Below the pieces are notes generated by a model. That model saw only the letters and a list, made by a program, of their open reading frames with translations. It had not been told where the DNA came from and did not search any database. A stretch of DNA of 64,000 nucleotides from Bacillota bacterium (lineage in GTDB: Bacteria > Bacillota > Clostridia > Lachnospirales > Lachnospiraceae), in contig JAEWQV010000013.1 of the NCBI GenBank assembly GCA_023399055.1, forward strand, positions 76,865-140,864, written 5' to 3'. Of this stretch, positions 61,526-64,000 are shown piece by piece (within the stretch, counting starts at the first letter, position 1; each line of letters starts with the position of its first letter). The position numbers and the translations under genes were made by a program.

Positions 61526-62236
61526 ATGATTTTACAAACAGCCATACAAACAAATCATTTGGTAAAGTGCTTTGGCAAAAACGAAATTATTAAGGATTGT
61601 TCTATGTGTATCGAGCAAGGTACAATCTATGGCTTTCTTGGCGCAAACGGTGCAGGAAAGACCACCATATTTAAGTTACTGACTGGTTTGCTGATACCTG
61701 ATTCTGGTAGTATTGAACTATTGGGGACAGATATGCTAAAGAACCGTGACCGAATGCTTTCTCAAATAGGAAGTTTAATTGAAGCGCCTACCTTTTATGA
61801 GCATCTTTCGGCACGAAAAAACTTAGAAATCCACTTAGCCTATATGAATACTTCTGGATTTGGGGTTGAAAAAGCATTGCAAATGGTGGGGCTATCTGAT
61901 GTTGGAGAAAAAGCCATTGCCAAGTTCTCACTAGGTATGCGACAGCGGCTTGGAATCGCCAGAGCATTGATTCATCAACCTAAAATTTTGATTTTAGATG
62001 AGCCGATTAACGGACTTGACCCTATGGGAATTAAATCGATGAGAGAATTGTTTTTAATTCTTACAAAAGAAAACGGTATGACAATTTTAATATCCAGTCA
62101 TATCTTAAGTGAAATTGAACATATAGCAGATAAGATTGGTGTTATTGTTGATGGAAAAATGGTATGCGAATCTGATTTGGCGCAAATTAAAGCAGAGCAC
62201 AAAGGCAGTCTTGAGGATTATTTTTTGCCCTCATGA
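61526..62236 (+). CDS. ABC exporter ATP-binding protein (BcrA/lantibiotic-immunity type)
   Basis: 236 aa. Walker A GANGAGKTT (about 36-44), Q-loop LIEAPTFYEHLSA, signature FSLGMRQRLGIARAL, Walker B ILILDEPINGLDP, switch His in ISSHILSEIE. The SLGMRQRL signature is the form used by bacitracin and lantibiotic immunity exporters. AAGGAG before the ATG. First gene of a three-gene operon under the TetR operator. Confidence 0.92.
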   Translation: MILQTAIQTNHLVKCFGKNEIIKDCSMCIEQGTIYGFLGANGAGKTTIFKLLTGLLIPDSGSIELLGTDMLKNRDRMLSQIGSLIEAPTFYEHLSARKNLEIHLAYMNTSGFGVEKALQMVGLSDVGEKAIAKFSLGMRQRLGIARALIHQPKILILDEPINGLDPMGIKSMRELFLILTKENGMTILISSHILSEIEHIADKIGVIVDGKMVCESDLAQIKAEHKGSLEDYFLPS

Positions 62237-62252
62237 GTGGAGGAAATCAGCT

Positions 62253-62951
62253 ATGATGAAACTTATTAATTTAGAATTACAGCGCATCAATTTGCGCCCC
62301 TATCTCATCAGTAGTACTATTGGCTGTTTTGTACTATTGGCATTCACCTACTTTATTGCTTTTGTGGCACAGGTGGAACAAGAAGTGCAATTTATGAGCT
62401 ATGAGAACATCTTTCTATTTACTGGCGCAATGAGTGTTCTCATTTTTGGTGTTTTATCAGCAACCATGTATGAAAAATTGATTATTGAGGAGTATTCTGG
62501 AAAGCGGTTGGCATTACTCTTTTCTTATCCCGTGGGTCGCAAAAAAGCATTTTCAGCAAAATTAATAATTGTTTTCTTATTCGTGGTGCTATCCATGCTA
62601 CTCTGCACGATACTACCTATTTTTATTTTTGCTGCTACTGAATCGTTCTCCCCGATTGTATCGGATACTATGACGAGCGACATCTTGTTAAAAGCCTTTG
62701 GCACTATAGTTGTTTCTTTAGTTTCAGTCAGTGCAATCGGGTTATTGGCTATGCGCATTGGGTTTATTAAAAAGTCCGCACCAGCTACGTTAATCAGTGC
62801 GTTTATCTTATCTGGTATATATGGCAATATAGCGATTGGCTGTGCAGGAAATTTTGTCAATTCCCTGCTGATTATAGGAGTTTCCATGTTTGCTATTTTA
62901 GCGGTATTTGTTACGTTGTCCAACAAAATCAATCATATGGAGGTAGAATAA
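62253..62951 (+). CDS. ABC exporter permease (lantibiotic-immunity type)
   Basis: 232 aa with six predicted transmembrane helices. Starts MMKLINLELQRINLRPYL, then EEYSGKRLALLFSYPVGRKK AFSAKL between TM2 and TM3, the cytoplasmic loop usual in ABC-2 immunity permeases. ATG at 62253 follows GGAGG by 9 nt; the longer frame from 62136 overlaps the ATPase gene and is rejected. Directly followed by a small membrane protein gene. Confidence 0.9.
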   Translation: MMKLINLELQRINLRPYLISSTIGCFVLLAFTYFIAFVAQVEQEVQFMSYENIFLFTGAMSVLIFGVLSATMYEKLIIEEYSGKRLALLFSYPVGRKKAFSAKLIIVFLFVVLSMLLCTILPIFIFAATESFSPIVSDTMTSDILLKAFGTIVVSLVSVSAIGLLAMRIGFIKKSAPATLISAFILSGIYGNIAIGCAGNFVNSLLIIGVSMFAILAVFVTLSNKINHMEVE

Positions 62952-63236
62952 ATGAAACAGAACAAACTTACTGAAGTCACAAGAAAAGCAATTGAAACAC
63001 CCTTAGAATTTACACAAATACTTTTAGAAAAAACAGAAAAAGTACGAACACCTTCGCCAAGAGTTGATAAAATCGGACGAACAATCGGTGCCTATATCGG
63101 CATCGGCTTGTTGTTGGCAGGAGCTGTTCAGCTATTTGTTGGTAAAATTCCGTGGGCGATTGGAACAGCATCTGCAGGAGGGGTTACGATAATATCAAAT
63201 CTTATATATCCTTATATGAATAAGAAACAAAAATAA
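62952..63236 (+). CDS. Small membrane protein of the ABC operon
   Basis: 94 aa with two predicted transmembrane helices (about 46-62 and 66-86) and a basic, helical N-terminus. I do not recognise a family. ATG follows the permease TAA directly, with GGAGG 8-12 nt before it, so it is translated with the permease. A role as accessory subunit or stabiliser of the exporter is inference. Confidence 0.75.
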   Translation: MKQNKLTEVTRKAIETPLEFTQILLEKTEKVRTPSPRVDKIGRTIGAYIGIGLLLAGAVQLFVGKIPWAIGTASAGGVTIISNLIYPYMNKKQK

Positions 63237-63318
63237 CTACTCTATGGGTGTGAAGCATTGAAAATAAGATTGACCGTTTGCTAGAGGACACTCGTTTTAT
63301 ATTGTTCAAGCTTGTTCA

Positions 63319-63519
63319 TTAGTTCAATACCTGCAGTCTGTTTTGAAACTGAATAGGCTCATTCAGTCCACTACTACTGGCGAAAAGTACTTCTGGATAT
63401 AACAGAATCGGCAGTTGTCGGTTGTTGGCAAAACGCTCGTATAACCCTTCCGATTTGTTTACATACTGCCAAGTGCGGTCAACGACAGTACTGTTACGAG
63501 GAACAATACCGTTCCCCAT
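63319..63519 (-). CDS. Short unrecognised open frame
   Basis: 66 codons from ATG 63519, with a weak GAAGGA about 11 nt upstream. The sequence (WQYVNKSEGLYERF ... LPILLYPEVLFASSSGLNEP) has mixed composition like real protein, but I know no match. It may be a relic of a longer gene or spurious. The rest of 63237-63871 (635 bp) holds a short plus-strand frame after the ABC operon and the terminator at 63755. Confidence 0.2.
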   Translation of the reverse strand: MGNGIVPRNSTVVDRTWQYVNKSEGLYERFANNRQLPILLYPEVLFASSSGLNEPIQFQNRLQVLN

Positions 63520-63754
63520 AAATCTTTGATTCCTTCGTATTACACTAAGCTGCTGTAAGCAAGTCCTCCAACGGATTTCTTATCATATATAAGAATCCCT
63601 ATCAGGGAAAAAATATATTGTCTATTTACCTACTGGAATAGCTGGAACTTTTACATTGCTCTTTAAAATATTTTGGTAATTTATTGTTAATTTGGGTTGC
63701 AGTTCTCTTTTAATATATGGATAAAGAACGAGGCTATACTTCTCAAAGAAACCA

Positions 63755-63808
63755 AATAAGGACCCAGGTCTGTTTAGTGTTACTCCAAATCAGACCTGGG
63801 TCCTTATT
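63755..63808 (-). terminator. Strong terminator hairpin
   Basis: Perfect 18-bp stem AATAAGGACCCAGGTCTG (63755-63772) / its complement (63791-63808), about 63 nt after the stop of the discoidin-domain gene read leftward. Confidence 0.8.
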
Positions 63809-63871
63809 CTGTTATTTTTATTATAGTTGAACTAACTTATTATCTTAATATTTAGATACAATTACATACCA

Positions 63872-64000
63872 TTAATTCCTATGTCCCATAACCTTAACAT
63901 CCCATATGGAATAGCCATAAGGTAATGCTCTCTCAATTCCCTGGAATTTAACATATCTTGCATTAACTGCAGAAAAATTCAGGGTTTCGATTCCACCGCT
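63872..64000 (-). CDS. C-terminal end of a discoidin (F5/8C, CBM32-like) domain protein
   Basis: 42 codons from the window edge to the stop at 63872. IETLNFSAVNARYVKFQGIE and then RALPYGYSIWDVKVMG are the last two strands of an F5/8 type C domain: the ARYVKF strand and the terminal strand near WDVKV. Such domains end large secreted glycosidases. The rest lies outside the window. Confidence 0.75.
   Translation of the reverse strand, partial: SGGIETLNFSAVNARYVKFQGIERALPYGYSIWDVKVMGHRN

Noticed and set aside
62136..62252. Long N-terminal extension of the immunity permease
   Set aside because: It overlaps the ATPase gene out of frame and lacks a ribosome site; GGAGG before 62253 decides the start.

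Overview
The window is AT-rich DNA with strong Shine-Dalgarno sites (GGAGG/AAGGAG). It carries YesM/YesN-type two-component systems, carbohydrate ABC importers, a GH65 phosphorylase, a multi-CBM GH16 beta-glucanase, a LysM-GH18 protein of the spore/cortex type, a class D sortase with an LPxTA substrate, and a very high density of TetR/AraC/Rrf2/HxlR regulators. Together these point to a spore-forming, polysaccharide-using Clostridia member, most likely Lachnospiraceae close to Lachnoclostridium phytofermentans. That placement is inference from gene content. I saw no rRNA, tRNA, phage, insertion sequence or CRISPR.

Layout. 1-1.5 kb: a flavodoxin-type reductase cut by the window edge and a GNAT acetyltransferase. 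1.6-12.4 kb (minus): sugar locus 1, with sensor kinase and AraC-type response regulator, a DUF4432 epimerase-like protein, then solute-binding lipoprotein, two permeases and a GH65 glycoside phosphorylase. 12.6-16 kb: TetR/zinc-ribbon/VOC operon ending in an FMN-binding remnant, and a DacF-like carboxypeptidase. 16-20.3 kb: a three-gene AraC-GyrI / UvrA-like / serine hydrolase operon. 20.4-29.3 kb: Fe-S protein, VOC, two methyltransferases, AraC-GyrI regulator, an Rrf2/NAD(P)-binding/DsbA redox operon, and divergent SDR and WYL-regulator genes. 29.4-38.3 kb: LysM-GH18, a 1387-aa GH16 surface enzyme, and a TetR/MFS/cytidylate-kinase-like operon. 38.6-44.5 kb (minus): sugar locus 2, with lipoprotein, two permeases, kinase and response regulator. 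44.8-48.2 kb: YnfA-like membrane protein and a Trk/Ktr potassium operon. 48.5-54 kb: ABC exporter with divergent TetR, VOC, cupin, HxlR, cupin_5. 54.1-57.2 kb: class D sortase with its acidic LPKTA substrate, and a DEDDh exonuclease. 57.5-64 kb: alpha/beta hydrolase, AraC-GyrI, MBL-fold hydrolase, TetR-controlled ABC exporter operon, and the 3' end of a discoidin-domain protein.

How it works together. The two sugar loci are textbook importer-plus-sensor modules. Locus 1 should bring in an alpha-glucoside and split it with phosphate in the cytoplasm. Two promoters there share spaced upstream boxes that are likely targets of the adjacent response regulator. Both sugar operons carry the same kind of about 85-nt double hairpin between the lipoprotein and first permease genes, plus further hairpins between permeases, so RNA-level tuning of stoichiometry is likely. 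Much of the rest is a patchwork of small stress and drug-response cassettes, each with its own regulator and a visible operator palindrome. Several gene remnants (FMN-binding, TetR, VOC, cupin, GyrI-like) and dispersed short palindromes show that the intergenic space is an active zone of duplication and decay.
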